Shown: positions 9,267-16,961 of the stretch, piece by piece
Layout of the letters: each line of letters begins with the position of its first letter
Numbering within the stretch: position 1 is the stretch's first letter
Origin: a bacterium
GTDB taxonomy: Bacteria > Cyanobacteriota > Vampirovibrionia > Gastranaerophilales > Gastranaerophilaceae
Length of the DNA: 61,157 bases
Direction of reading: 5' to 3'
Assembly: GCA_017652265.1 (NCBI GenBank)
Contig: JAGCBH010000055.1
Span: 1 to 61,157 of the forward strand
The notes under the pieces: generated by a model
Database searches by the model: none
Seen by the model: only the letters and a program-made list of their open reading frames with translations
What the model was told of the DNA's origin: nothing
Position numbers and translations under genes: made by a program

Positions 9267-9635
9267 ATGATACAACAAGAAACAAGACTTGAAGTAGCAG
9301 ACAACACAGGTGCAAAAGAATTACTCTGCATAAGAGTAATGGGCAGTTCCAATAAAAAATTCGGATATGTCGGTGATGAAATCATTGCGACTGTAAAAGA
9401 CGCTACTCCGAATATGGCTGTTAAGCAAGGTGAAGTTGTTCGTGCGGTTATCGTAAGAACAAAACACGACATCAAACGTGAAGACGGTTCAGTTATCAGA
9501 TTTGATGAAAACGCAGCAGTAATAATTAACAAAGACGGCAACCCTCGCGGAACTCGTGTTTTCGGCCCGGTTGCAAGAGAACTCAGAGACAAAGGTTATA
9601 TGAAAATTATTTCATTGGCGCCGGAAGTTATCTAG
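9267..9635 (+). CDS. rplN: 50S ribosomal protein L14
   Basis: 122 residues, standard length: [19 protein letters not shown] at the N-terminus, [35 protein letters not shown] and [24 protein letters not shown]. Contacts L19 and the 30S at an intersubunit bridge, and is the docking site for RsfS in other bacteria. Confidence 0.98.
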   Translation: MIQQETRLEVADNTGAKELLCIRVMGSSNKKFGYVGDEIIATVKDATPNMAVKQGEVVRAVIVRTKHDIKREDGSVIRFDENAAVIINKDGNPRGTRVFGPVARELRDKGYMKIISLAPEVI

Positions 9636-9670
9636 TAGGTTAAAAATATAAGACCAAACGGAGAAAAACA

Positions 9671-10012
9671 ATGACAAAAGAAACGAAAAAAAGCGTGCAT
9701 GTAAAAACCGGTGATTCGGTTATGGTAATTGCAGGCAAAGATAAAGGCAAAAAGGGTAACGTAAAAAAAGTTGACTCTAAAAGCGGCAAAATAGTCGTTG
9801 AAGGCGTTAACATGGTTACGAAAGCCCAAAAAGCACAACCGATGGCAGGTATTCAAGGCGGTTTGATTAAGATGGAGGCTCCTCTTGATTCTTCAAACGT
9901 TATGATAGTTTGTCCGGCTTGCGAAAAACCGACAAGGATCAAACACGAAATCGTAGACGGTAAAAAAGTTCGTGTTTGTAAAAAATGTGGTGAACAATTA
10001 ATGAATGATTAA
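9671..10012 (+). CDS. rplX: 50S ribosomal protein L24
   Basis: 113 residues: KOW motif VMVIAGKDKGKKGNVKKV near residue 18, then GVNMVTKAQKAQP. The C-terminus carries a four-cysteine pair, CPACEKPTRI and RVCKKCGEQL, a zinc-ribbon-like end seen in part of the L24 family. L24 nucleates 50S assembly. Confidence 0.95.
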   Translation: MTKETKKSVHVKTGDSVMVIAGKDKGKKGNVKKVDSKSGKIVVEGVNMVTKAQKAQPMAGIQGGLIKMEAPLDSSNVMIVCPACEKPTRIKHEIVDGKKVRVCKKCGEQLMND

Positions 10013-10013
10013 C

Positions 10014-10083
10014 ATTACATCCCCGCATTTTGCCCCTTTCTTTTTAAAATTCAGGGCGTAAAATAAGGTTGTAGATGTTATAC
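10014..10083 (+). other. Stem-loop in the rplX-rplE spacer
   Basis: ATTTTGCCC (10026-10034) can pair with GGGCGTAAAAT (about 10056-10066), leaving a two-base bulge, and ACATC (10018-10022) can pair with GATGT (10074-10078) as an outer helix. The spacer is 100 nt, longer than others in the operon. No T-tract follows, so this is not a terminator. A role in RNA processing or S8/L5-type regulation is speculative. Confidence 0.3.
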
Positions 10084-10112
10084 CATTCGCAATTTACAAA
10101 GGAAAAACGAAA

Positions 10113-10667
10113 ATGACAGTAACAAAAAGCTTAAAAACTAAGTACAATGAAGAAGTTAAAAAGGCAATGATGGAAAAGTTCGGTTACAAAAACGAACATC
10201 AAGTTCCTGCTTTGCACAAAATTGTTTTGAATATGGGTGTCGGTGAGGCATCTCACAACTCAAAAATTGCTGACTCTATTCAGGCACAATTGACAAAAAT
10301 TGCAGGACAATATGCAGTTGTAACCAAGGCTAAAAAATCTATCGCTTCTTACAAATTAAGAGAAGGTATGCCTGTAGGTGCAATGGTTACATTGCGAGGT
10401 GAAAGAATGTATGATTTCTTGCAAAAATTGATTTGCGTAGTATTGCCACGTATCAGAGACTTTCGTGGCGTAAGCGCAAAGAGTTTTGACGGACGCGGAA
10501 ACTATACACTCGGACTTAAAGAACAATCTTTGTTCCCTGAAATCACTTTTGAAGAAGTTGATTTGGTAAAAGGTATGAACGTATCTATTATCACAACAGC
10601 TAATACCGATGATGAAGCAAGAGAATTGTTAAGATTGCTCGGTATGCCTTTCAAAAGTACGAAGTAA
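10113..10667 (+). CDS. rplE: 50S ribosomal protein L5
   Basis: 184 residues: [17 protein letters not shown] near residue 36, [43 protein letters not shown] and [22 protein letters not shown]5 binds 5S rRNA and contacts P-site tRNA. AAAGGA precedes the ATG. Confidence 0.98.
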   Translation: MTVTKSLKTKYNEEVKKAMMEKFGYKNEHQVPALHKIVLNMGVGEASHNSKIADSIQAQLTKIAGQYAVVTKAKKSIASYKLREGMPVGAMVTLRGERMYDFLQKLICVVLPRIRDFRGVSAKSFDGRGNYTLGLKEQSLFPEITFEEVDLVKGMNVSIITTANTDDEARELLRLLGMPFKSTK

Positions 10668-10709
10668 TAAAGCAGATTTTATATACAATAAACAATAAAG
10701 GAGAAATTC

Positions 10710-10916
10710 ATGGCTAAGAAAGCGATGATAAATAAAGAAAACACAAGACGCGAACTTGCAGCAAAGGGTAAATATCCGACGGTTCGTTTACATAACAGAT
10801 GCTCAATCTGCGGACGTCCTCACGGATTTCACAGAGACTTCGGTCTTTGCAGAATTTGCTTAAGAAAAATGGCTCACCAAGGTTTGTTGCCGGGTGTAAC
10901 CAAAGCAAGCTGGTAG
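10710..10916 (+). CDS. rpsN: 30S ribosomal protein S14, zinc-binding type
   Basis: 68 residues, the short type Z form. The zinc motif is [20 protein letters not shown] (CxxC-x13-CxxC), and the C-terminus is [17 protein letters not shown] as in all type Z S14. It has a slightly longer basic N-terminus than the usual 61-residue form. In the canonical order S8 would follow directly; here a terminator and two non-ribosomal genes intervene. Confidence 0.96.
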   Translation: MAKKAMINKENTRRELAAKGKYPTVRLHNRCSICGRPHGFHRDFGLCRICLRKMAHQGLLPGVTKASW

Positions 10917-10939
10917 TTTCTTAAACTTTTTTATTTTTA

Positions 10940-10971
10940 AAAGAGGCACACCTGTCGTGGTGTGTCTTTTT
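10940..10971 (+). terminator. Intrinsic terminator after rpsN
   Basis: Nine-bp stem AGGCACACC/GGTGTGTCT (one G-T pair) around TGTCGT, extended by an A-T run and followed by T5CT. It closes the S10 half of the ribosomal cluster, so S8-L6-L18 are a separate transcription unit. Confidence 0.82.
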
Positions 10972-11046
10972 CTGCAAACAATACTTACGGGTAATAAAAA
11001 TTTCTGAAAATTATTGTAAAATTAGGTTAACTGAAAGGAGTTTGAT

Positions 11047-11274
11047 ATGCTAGAAATTTTTACAATGGATACTTGTCCATATTGCCACAAAGTCATTGAT
11101 TATTTGAAAAGTAAAGGGATAGAATTTATACAAAGAGATGTTAATTTACCTGAGAATGCTCAAATGCTTATGCACTTTGGCGGTAAAGCTCAGGTACCGT
11201 TCCTTATGGATAAGGATAACAAAGTTACAATGTACGAATCCGATAAAATTATTGAATATGTTCAGAAATTGTAG
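11047..11274 (+). CDS. Glutaredoxin (GrxC type)
   Basis: 75 residues: active site TCPYCHKVIDYL at residues 9-20 (CPYC, dithiol glutaredoxin), the cis-proline segment QVPFLMDKD, and the glutathione-side YESDKIIEYV. Reduces disulfides or mixed disulfides using glutathione or another small thiol. AAAGGAG precedes the ATG and a TAAAAT-type -10 lies about 25 nt upstream. It sits between two terminators inside the ribosomal cluster together with the RHH gene. Confidence 0.9.
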   Translation: MLEIFTMDTCPYCHKVIDYLKSKGIEFIQRDVNLPENAQMLMHFGGKAQVPFLMDKDNKVTMYESDKIIEYVQKL

Positions 11275-11280
11275 TCTGTC

Positions 11281-11309
11281 TTGAATAAATTATATATTTA
11301 TGATATAAT
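11281..11309 (+). promoter_or_regulatory. Promoter of the ribbon-helix-helix gene
   Basis: TTGAAT (11281-11286), 17-nt spacer, perfect TATAAT (11304-11309). Predicted start near 11316, 21 nt before the ATG, with GGAGGG as ribosome site. The gene is thus expressed independently of the ribosomal operon. Confidence 0.7.
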
Positions 11310-11336
11310 CAGGATAGGTAGTATGGAGGGTGTGTC

Positions 11337-11525
11337 ATGGCAAAAGTGTTAGTTTCTATGTCGGATAAGTTTCTTGAACAGATTGACGAAGTCGCAGATA
11401 GTGAGCAGCGCAATCGCAGTGAACTTATAAGAGAGGCTTTGAGAACTTATATTCGCCGCACAGGCAGTATAAACACCAAAAAAGCTGAACAAAATGCGAT
11501 ATTTCTTGATGAAATAATCGATTAA
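11337..11525 (+). CDS. Ribbon-helix-helix (CopG/Arc-type) DNA-binding protein
   Basis: 62 residues. KVLVSMSDKFLEQIDEVAD gives the N-terminal beta-strand and helix, and RNRSELIREALRTYIRR the second helix with the NRSELIREA motif typical of RHH repressors. The last 15 residues are acidic and could contact a partner. No toxin ORF follows (a terminator comes next), so this is not an obvious toxin-antitoxin pair; it may autoregulate through its own promoter or act elsewhere. Target unknown. Confidence 0.85.
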   Translation: MAKVLVSMSDKFLEQIDEVADSEQRNRSELIREALRTYIRRTGSINTKKAEQNAIFLDEIID

Positions 11526-11530
11526 GATTT

Positions 11531-11565
11531 AAAAGCGGTGAGAATTTATGTTCTCACCGCTTTTT
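11531..11565 (+). terminator. Strong intrinsic terminator after the RHH gene
   Basis: Perfect stem AAAAGCGGTGAGAA/TTCTCACCGCTTTT around a TTTATG loop, followed by T-rich sequence. Separates the glutaredoxin/RHH insert from rpsH. Confidence 0.92.
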
Positions 11566-11588
11566 AGTTACATTTTGTTATACAGATA

Positions 11589-11788
11589 TTGATTTTTAAT
11601 GTTTTTTATGCTAAATTTCTCTTGTACAGTTCCGAACTGTCGGGCGGATGCCTGGAAATCGGGGTGCTGAGCGTAAAAGCAAGGCGCAAACGGTTTTAAT
11701 AAGGCAAAGATTGGTTCGATAAGCGGTGTTAATAAAAACAGATACTGCTCTGTAACTGTGGAGTAAGTCTGTAGAAAAGGAAAAGAAA
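11589..11788 (+). promoter_or_regulatory. Promoter and 165-nt leader of rpsH-rplF-rplR
   Basis: TTGATT (11589-11594), 17-nt spacer ending TGC, then TAAATT (11612-11617): an extended -10 promoter. The start near 11624 is followed by a hairpin ACAGTT-CCG-AACTGT (11626-11640) and a G-rich segment to about 11720 before the AAAAGGA ribosome site. In E. coli S8 represses the spc operon by binding mRNA; a leader this long immediately before rpsH could serve the same purpose, but I do not see an unmistakable S8 site. Confidence 0.45.
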
Positions 11789-12187
11789 ATGTCAATGACA
11801 GATCCAATCGCAGATATGCTGACAAGAATCAGAAACGCTGCAATGGTTTCAATGCCGGAAGTTTCTATGCCGTCATCAAAATTGAAGGTAGAACTTGCCC
11901 GCATTTTGAAAGAAGAAGGTTACATTGCTGATTATTCAGTATCTGATGAAGGTAAATTCAAAGTTTTGACCATTACTCTCAAATATGATTCTAAGAAAAA
12001 ATCAGTTATCACAAAACTTCAAAGGGTTTCCAAACCTGGTTTGAGAAGTTACAGCAAATCTCAAAATATCCCTCAAGTGCTTGGCGGAATGGGAATTGCA
12101 GTTATTTCAACAAGCAAAGGCTTAATGACAGATCGTCGTGCCCGTAAAGAAAACGTTGGCGGCGAAGTTCTTTGCTATGTATACTAA
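11789..12187 (+). CDS. rpsH: 30S ribosomal protein S8
   Basis: 132 residues: [16 protein letters not shown] at the N-terminus, [19 protein letters not shown] and the C-terminal [20 protein letters not shown] with GGEVLCYVY, all diagnostic. Central 16S binder and known translational repressor of the spc operon elsewhere. First gene after the second terminator. Confidence 0.98.
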   Translation: MSMTDPIADMLTRIRNAAMVSMPEVSMPSSKLKVELARILKEEGYIADYSVSDEGKFKVLTITLKYDSKKKSVITKLQRVSKPGLRSYSKSQNIPQVLGGMGIAVISTSKGLMTDRRARKENVGGEVLCYVY

Positions 12188-12251
12188 TTAATTAAATTAT
12201 TCGGGTTCAATTGACAGAAAAGCCCGAAATTATCAAAAAAGGAGAAAAATT

Positions 12252-12791
12252 ATGTCAAGAATTGGAAAATTACCTATAGAGATACCGGCAGGTGTTGAAG
12301 TTAAGGTAGAAGGTCAGGTAATAACAGCAAAAGGACCTAAAGGTACCGAAAGCGTTGAAGTAAGACCTGAAATCACAGTAAAAGTTGAAGGTAATCACGT
12401 TGTAGTTACAAGAGCTGACGACACACGTCAATCACGTTCATTACACGGTTTATCAAGAACATTAGTATCTAATGCTATAAAAGGCGTAAGTTCAGGATTT
12501 TCAAAGAGTCTTGAAATCGTCGGTGTAGGTTATCGTGCAAATATGGAAGGTAAAAACCTCAATATGGCACTTGGTTACTCTCACCCAGTAATCGTTGTAC
12601 CGCCGGAAGGTATTACACTTTCTGTTGAAGCAAACACGAAAATTACAGTTTCGGGTTCGAATAAACAGTTAGTTGGCGATATTGCGGCTGAAATTCGTTC
12701 TAAACGTCCGCCTGAAGTTTATAAAGGCAAGGGTGTTAAGTACGAAGGTGAATACATCAGACGTAAAGCAGGTAAAGCTGGTAAGAAGTAG
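12252..12791 (+). CDS. rplF: 50S ribosomal protein L6
   Basis: 179 residues: [59 protein letters not shown] and [17 protein letters not shown]. Two-domain protein near the sarcin-ricin loop. A hairpin TTCGGG/CCCGAA lies in the rpsH-rplF gap. The TAG stop opens repeat element E. Confidence 0.98.
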   Translation: MSRIGKLPIEIPAGVEVKVEGQVITAKGPKGTESVEVRPEITVKVEGNHVVVTRADDTRQSRSLHGLSRTLVSNAIKGVSSGFSKSLEIVGVGYRANMEGKNLNMALGYSHPVIVVPPEGITLSVEANTKITVSGSNKQLVGDIAAEIRSKRPPEVYKGKGVKYEGEYIRRKAGKAGKK

Positions 12792-12906
12792 CGGATTTTG
12801 CGTAAGGTGAGCGAAGCGAAACCTGAAGTAGCGCGAAGTTAGTGAACGGAAATTCTGCGTTAGCAGAATGTAGTGAACGATAACGAAGCGTGAAGCAATA
12901 ATCCAA
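12789..12906 (+). repeat. Mosaic hairpin repeat (copy E) in rplF-rplR spacer
   Basis: Starts at the rplF stop with TAGCGGATTTTG and ends with AGCGTGAAGCAATAATCCAA (12887-12906), both identical to the ends of copy A after rplW. The interior differs: GTGAGCGAAGCGAAAC, repeated AGTGAACG units and a TTCTGC-GTTA-GCAGAA hairpin (12852-12867). No ORF. The element lies in the middle of a ribosomal transcript, so its RNA form is abundant. Confidence 0.7.
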
Positions 12907-12987
12907 GACAATGTAATGACGGAAAACAGCCCATAAAAACCCTTAGAGTCGCTTAATTTAAGAAGGTTTGGGCAGAAAGAAGGAAAA

Positions 12988-13356
12988 ATGATTAAGCAAG
13001 AAAACAGAAAAGAAAAAGTACAAAAAAGACACAGATCTATAAGAAACAAAATCGCAGGAACGTCAGAATTTCCTAGATTAGCTGTTTACAGAAGCACAAA
13101 ACACATTTATGCTCAGTTGATTGATGACGAAAAACACGTTACTATTGCATCAGCATCTTCTAACGACAAAGATTTGAAAGAAAAAGTTTCCAATGGCGGA
13201 AATATTGATGCTGCAAAAGTTGTCGGCGAAGCAATCGCTAAAAAAGCTAAAAAAGCAGGTATTGAATGTGTTGTATTTGACAGAGGCGGTTTCTTGTATC
13301 ACGGCAGAGTTGCAGCTTTGGCTGAGGCTGCGCGTGAAGCAGGTTTGATGTTCTAA
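12988..13356 (+). CDS. rplR: 50S ribosomal protein L18
   Basis: 122 residues: basic [20 protein letters not shown], then [43 protein letters not shown]. Binds 5S rRNA with L5. Unusually it ends the cluster: S5, L30, L15 and SecY do not follow, and a terminator precedes mnmA. Confidence 0.97.
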   Translation: MIKQENRKEKVQKRHRSIRNKIAGTSEFPRLAVYRSTKHIYAQLIDDEKHVTIASASSNDKDLKEKVSNGGNIDAAKVVGEAIAKKAKKAGIECVVFDRGGFLYHGRVAALAEAAREAGLMF

Positions 13357-13370
13357 TAAAAAACTGTTAC

Positions 13371-13405
13371 AAAAGAGGGTGTGATTAGGTTCATACCCTC
13401 TTTTT
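13371..13405 (+). terminator. Intrinsic terminator after rplR
   Basis: AAAAGAGGGT (13371-13380) pairs with ACCCTCTTTTT (13395-13405); the stem can extend inward by GTGA/TTCAT pairs. Ends the S8-L6-L18 unit. Confidence 0.88.
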
Positions 13406-13434
13406 GTTTTATAATAATCTCAGGAGGACGACAA

Positions 13435-14511
13435 ATGAGAATTCTTGTAGGACTTTCAGGCGGAGTGGATTCATCCGTTGCCGCTTTAATATTAAAAGAG
13501 CAAGGGCACGAAGTTATCGGTGCTACGATGTCTATTTGGGGTAAACAGGGACTTGCAACGGCGGAAGGTAAGCACAATGCGTGCTACGGGCCTGATGAAG
13601 TTGAGGATATAGATACCGCAAGAAAATTCTGTGAAAGATTTGGGTTTGAATACCATGTTGTTGATTGTGTTACCAAATACGAAAATATTGTTCTTGAAAA
13701 TTTTAAAAAGGAGTATCTGAATGGGCACACACCGAATCCTTGCGTTTGGTGCAACGCACTCATTAAATTCGGAGTTTTGCCTGAAGTTGCAAGGCTGAAT
13801 GGTGTTGTTTATGATAAATTTGCAACAGGGCATTATGCAAAAGTTGAAGAAGAAAACGGCAGATATATTTTAAAACGTGGTGTTGCACCTCATAAAGACC
13901 AGTCATATTTTCTTTACCGCTTAAAACAGGAGCAGTTAAAAAACATAATTTTACCTCTGGGCGGTTATACAAAAGATAAAATAAGAGAAATTGCGCGCTC
14001 ATACGGACTTGAAGTTGCTGATAAACCTGACAGTCAGGATTTTTACGGCGGTGACTATAATGAACTGTTGAATGTTAAAGAGAAAGTCGGCAATATTGTA
14101 GATACTGACGGAAAAATTCTTGGTACACATAAAGGTTTTTGGAATTATACGATAGGGCAGAGAAAGGGCTTGGGTGTGTCTTCAACTGAGGCTTTGTATG
14201 TAATTTCTTTGAATAAAGATACAAATGAGGTTGTTGTCGGCCACGCGGATAAGACTTTCAGAAATATGCTTATTGCGGATGATTTAAACTGGATAACGGT
14301 TGAGGGTCTGGATAAAGAAACGGACGTGACGGTTAAAATCCGCTCAACGCAGCAGCCTGTAAGTGCAAAATTGATTCCGCTGAATGAAGATGAAGTTCAG
14401 GTTGTATTTGAGGATATGCAAAAATCAATAGCCATAGGACAGTCTGCGGTATTTTATGACGGCGATAAAGTATTAGGCGGTGGAGTTATAAAAGATTCAG
14501 GTCTTGTATAA
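13435..14511 (+). CDS. mnmA: tRNA-specific 2-thiouridylase MnmA
   Basis: 358 residues. PP-loop LVGLSGGVDSSVAALIL at the N-terminus, catalytic cysteine in TPNPCVWCNALIKF (residues ~100), the second region KDQSYFLYRL and DSQDFYGGDY, and FWNYTIGQRKGLGV in the C-terminal domain. It installs s2U34 in tRNAs for Lys, Glu and Gln, using sulfur from IscS/Tus relay. Several family positions are variant (DSQDFYGG instead of DSQDICF), which suggests a divergent branch and the second cysteine should be checked. Start set at 13435 by AGGAGG upstream; the longer frame starts within the terminator. Confidence 0.93.
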   Translation: MRILVGLSGGVDSSVAALILKEQGHEVIGATMSIWGKQGLATAEGKHNACYGPDEVEDIDTARKFCERFGFEYHVVDCVTKYENIVLENFKKEYLNGHTPNPCVWCNALIKFGVLPEVARLNGVVYDKFATGHYAKVEEENGRYILKRGVAPHKDQSYFLYRLKQEQLKNIILPLGGYTKDKIREIARSYGLEVADKPDSQDFYGGDYNELLNVKEKVGNIVDTDGKILGTHKGFWNYTIGQRKGLGVSSTEALYVISLNKDTNEVVVGHADKTFRNMLIADDLNWITVEGLDKETDVTVKIRSTQQPVSAKLIPLNEDEVQVVFEDMQKSIAIGQSAVFYDGDKVLGGGVIKDSGLV

Positions 14512-14542
14512 ATATAACAGCAAAAAATATTTTTACGGTTTT

Positions 14543-14548
14543 TATAAT
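14543..14548 (+). promoter_or_regulatory. -10 box directly before the ATLF-like protease ATG
   Basis: Perfect TATAAT (14543-14548) with five bases to the ATG at 14554 and no Shine-Dalgarno. No good -35 is visible at 17 nt. It could yield a leaderless mRNA. Confidence 0.4.
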
Positions 14549-14553
14549 TTGAT

Positions 14554-15627
14554 ATGAGAATTAGTGTAAAAAATCAGCCGTTGCGAAGTTATGCACACAG
14601 TTATAAAAATAATCAGAGGCACCAAAATATAACGTATGGGGCCGGGGTAAAAACAGGTTTATGTCGTACCGGATTTAATAAAAAATATACGACGTGGCTG
14701 GTTGCACTAACTATGATGCTGGGCTCACTGTTTAGTTGTGCGGTTAACAACCGTTCTGTTAAAGAAAACAGAGAAGATTTTGCAGTTGAGTGTTATGGAG
14801 TTCGGGATGATTTGAAAACAGAGCTTGTTGAAAGGTATATGGGATTTAGGTCAGAACTCAAGGAAGATAACGATTTTCTGCGTGATGTGAAACTTGTAAT
14901 AACAAATAAAAATTCTGATTTGGAAGATGATTTATCCTTCAAAACATTTCTGAAGAATAGTAACACTTACAGGGATGTAAAGGGTTTGAGCTACTATTCG
15001 GATAAGAAAATACAGAAAGTTATCGCGATTCAGATAAATCCGCACACTAAAGCGGATAATATGTATTTGCTTGCCCAGACTGGCGGTAATTCAATAGCGC
15101 CATTGTTAAATTATTCTCTTATGCACGAAATAGGGCACCAGTTTGATGAATATTTCGGGCACGATCATTCGGCAGAATTTGCTCTTGATTTTGACAGTAT
15201 TATGTACATAAGGGAGGAAAATCCGCAGGATAATCCTTATGAATACCGTTTGGGCACTGAGACGGAAGAAAATATTATAGCGGAATATTCAAAAAACAAC
15301 GGTCTTAGTGATAAAAAAGAATTTAAAGATGCGATTTTGAAGGATTTTAAAAATATTGCAGGCATGAGAAAAACTGCGCCTGGCTTTTTGCCGTCAAATA
15401 TCGGTTATTATACTGCGGGAATTGATTTTTCAAAATCGATTACTGCGCAGGATGTTGATTTGGCGGATAATGCCAGAAGTGAAGTTTATGCAAGCCTTTT
15501 TGCGTATGCCAACGGTGAAAATGACGGTGAGAAAACATTTTTTATTCAGGCATTTCCTAATTCATACGAAGTTGTAAAGTCAGATATTAAGTGCTTTTTG
15601 GGTGATGACTTCATAAGAATAAACTAG
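14554..15627 (+). CDS. ATLF-like zinc metalloprotease, probably membrane-anchored or exported
   Basis: 357 residues. The zinc motif is HEIGHQFDEYFG (residues ~190-201, HExxH with D/E context), and a downstream acidic segment NARSEVYASLFAYA (~305-318) resembles the third-ligand helix of the anthrax lethal factor-like (ATLF) peptidases, followed by FPNSYEVVKSDI. Residues 47-64 are a hydrophobic segment ending LFSC, a near-lipobox, after a long polar N-terminus, so the enzyme is likely outside the cytoplasm. Substrate unknown. No Shine-Dalgarno before the ATG. A later ATG would give a more typical short signal sequence (MMLGSLFSC), so the start is uncertain. Confidence 0.72.
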   Translation: MRISVKNQPLRSYAHSYKNNQRHQNITYGAGVKTGLCRTGFNKKYTTWLVALTMMLGSLFSCAVNNRSVKENREDFAVECYGVRDDLKTELVERYMGFRSELKEDNDFLRDVKLVITNKNSDLEDDLSFKTFLKNSNTYRDVKGLSYYSDKKIQKVIAIQINPHTKADNMYLLAQTGGNSIAPLLNYSLMHEIGHQFDEYFGHDHSAEFALDFDSIMYIREENPQDNPYEYRLGTETEENIIAEYSKNNGLSDKKEFKDAILKDFKNIAGMRKTAPGFLPSNIGYYTAGIDFSKSITAQDVDLADNARSEVYASLFAYANGENDGEKTFFIQAFPNSYEVVKSDIKCFLGDDFIRIN

Positions 15628-15634
15628 ACTTTGA

Positions 15635-15775
15635 GTTGACAGCTCTGGATATACTGGTGCACTACCCGAAGGAGTAAAACGTTACATTGAACTTGCCAAA
15701 GAGCACGGTGCAGATGCATTTGACAAGCTTACTGATGCTGAAAAAGAAGAAGTTATAAACTTCTTAGTATTTTAA
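15635..15775 (+). pseudogene. C-terminal remnant of a lost gene
   Basis: A 46-codon open stretch without a start codon, beginning right after a TGA in the same frame. It reads like real protein (ending KLTDAEKEEVINFLVF, amphipathic helix then stop) and has ordinary codon use. It is in a different frame from the protease before it. Its stop overlaps the convergent GNAT gene by 12 bases. Most likely a decayed tail of a deleted or recombined gene; I do not recognise the family. Confidence 0.45.
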
Positions 15776-16768
15776 TATTGGCATGTATGCCTGAGGATAG
15801 TTGTAATCTTCTTTAAATCCTATATGGCGGTACATTTTTAATGCAGGGTAGTTATTTGTTTCTGTGTTTGTATTGATTTCTGATATAGGGAGCTTTGTTG
15901 TATCAACAAGTGAGATAATTTTAGAGAGCGAACTTGCAAGTAAGAATTTAGAGAGTCCCTTATCCTGATGTGCCTTACTTATGCCGACAATAGGAATATT
16001 AACTATATGTCCGCTTGTGATGTTTACGAAACAGAAACCGATAGGTTTGTTTTTATACAAAAGCACAGAAGATTCTGCAGGCATATAATCCGCATAAATA
16101 TTTGTAACAATCTTGTTTAAAATATCGTATGTGCCGTCAAGAGTTTTAAACCGTGTATCAAAAAGAGCATCGGAACTTGTTTCAAAGGCTTCGTGGATAA
16201 TTCTTACCGCCGAATCCATGAAGTCATCATTCCACGAAACAACAGAATAATCATGGTATATTTCTTTTTCCAGTGCGCTTTTTAGCATAAATCTTGAAGA
16301 ATTGTCATACGGCAAAAACTTGAATACGGCAATGCCTACGAATTTAAATCCTAACGGAGCAATTTGTCCGACAAGTTTTTCCTGACGTCCCAGCATCGGG
16401 TAGCAGACAACTTTTTCTCTGCGCTGTTCTTTAATTTCTTCAATGAAGAATTTCAGTAAATCGCAGCTGCGCTGTTCAATATTTTCAAAGTTTTTACTGT
16501 GTATAATGTTTAATTCTATTGATTCCGATATTGCGGTTGTGTAGATAAGAAACGCTTCCGGAACATTGTTTTCTGTATAAATAATGCAATTTATGAGTTT
16601 ATTTTCAAAAGATTCTATAAAATTCGGGTAACTCAACGGTTCAAGTTCAAATTTATACTCGGAAACTGCACTTAAACGAAAGTCCTCGTATAAATCTTTA
16701 AAACTCTCATAATAATCTTTATTTAATATTTTTACTTCTTTTTGAATATTTATCTCTATTTCAGGCAC
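15764..16768 (-). CDS. Tandem GNAT-fold acetyltransferase-like protein
   Basis: 334 residues. The C-terminal half has acetyl-CoA binding features: VGISKAHQDKGLSKFLLASS (R/Q-x-x-G-x-G/S type loop, residues ~262-281) followed by NTETNNYPALKMYRHIGFKE, the usual motif B. The N-terminal half has a similar size and strand pattern but lacks a clear motif A, so it may be a degenerate GNAT copy. GTG start supported by AAGAGG eight bases before. Substrate unknown. No obvious operon partner. Confidence 0.75.
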   Translation of the reverse strand: MPEIEINIQKEVKILNKDYYESFKDLYEDFRLSAVSEYKFELEPLSYPNFIESFENKLINCIIYTENNVPEAFLIYTTAISESIELNIIHSKNFENIEQRSCDLLKFFIEEIKEQRREKVVCYPMLGRQEKLVGQIAPLGFKFVGIAVFKFLPYDNSSRFMLKSALEKEIYHDYSVVSWNDDFMDSAVRIIHEAFETSSDALFDTRFKTLDGTYDILNKIVTNIYADYMPAESSVLLYKNKPIGFCFVNITSGHIVNIPIVGISKAHQDKGLSKFLLASSLSKIISLVDTTKLPISEINTNTETNNYPALKMYRHIGFKEDYNYPQAYMPILKY

Positions 16769-16846
16769 AGTGTTATCCTCTTTTCAGTATCTTACCATAT
16801 AAAGCCCAAAAGTAAAATGTTTATAAAATAAAACAGTAAAAATAAT

Positions 16847-16875
16847 TTGCTATTATACTTTGTTTATATTAGTAT
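16847..16875 (+). promoter_or_regulatory. Probable promoter of tRNA-Glu
   Basis: TTGCTA (16847-16852), 17-nt spacer, TAGTAT (16870-16875). The start near 16882 lies eight bases before the tRNA. Confidence 0.5.
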
Positions 16876-16889
16876 TACGTTACACTTAT

Positions 16890-16961
16890 AGCGGTATCGT
16901 CTAGTGGTTAGGACGGGAGATTCTCATTCTCCAAACAGGGGTTCAATTCCCCTTACCGCCG
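16890..16961 (+). tRNA. tRNA-Glu (anticodon CUC)
   Basis: Cloverleaf: acceptor 3' strand TACCGCC with discriminator G, D arm GTCT...GGAC, anticodon arm GGAGA-TTCTCAT-TCTCC giving CTC, and T arm AGGGG-TTCAATT-CCCCT. CCA is not encoded. The first acceptor pair would be A1-C72, a mismatch; the other six pairs fit. The CUC isoacceptor reads GAG only, so a UUC tRNA-Glu must exist elsewhere. Confidence 0.93.

Noticed and set aside
9128-9592. 154-codon minus-strand ORF opposite rplN
   Set aside because: Antisense shadow of rpsQ-rplN; no ribosome site or family resemblance.
11337-11525. Antitoxin of a toxin-antitoxin pair (RHH protein)
   Set aside because: A strong terminator follows and no toxin-sized ORF lies beside it; the upstream partner is a glutaredoxin.
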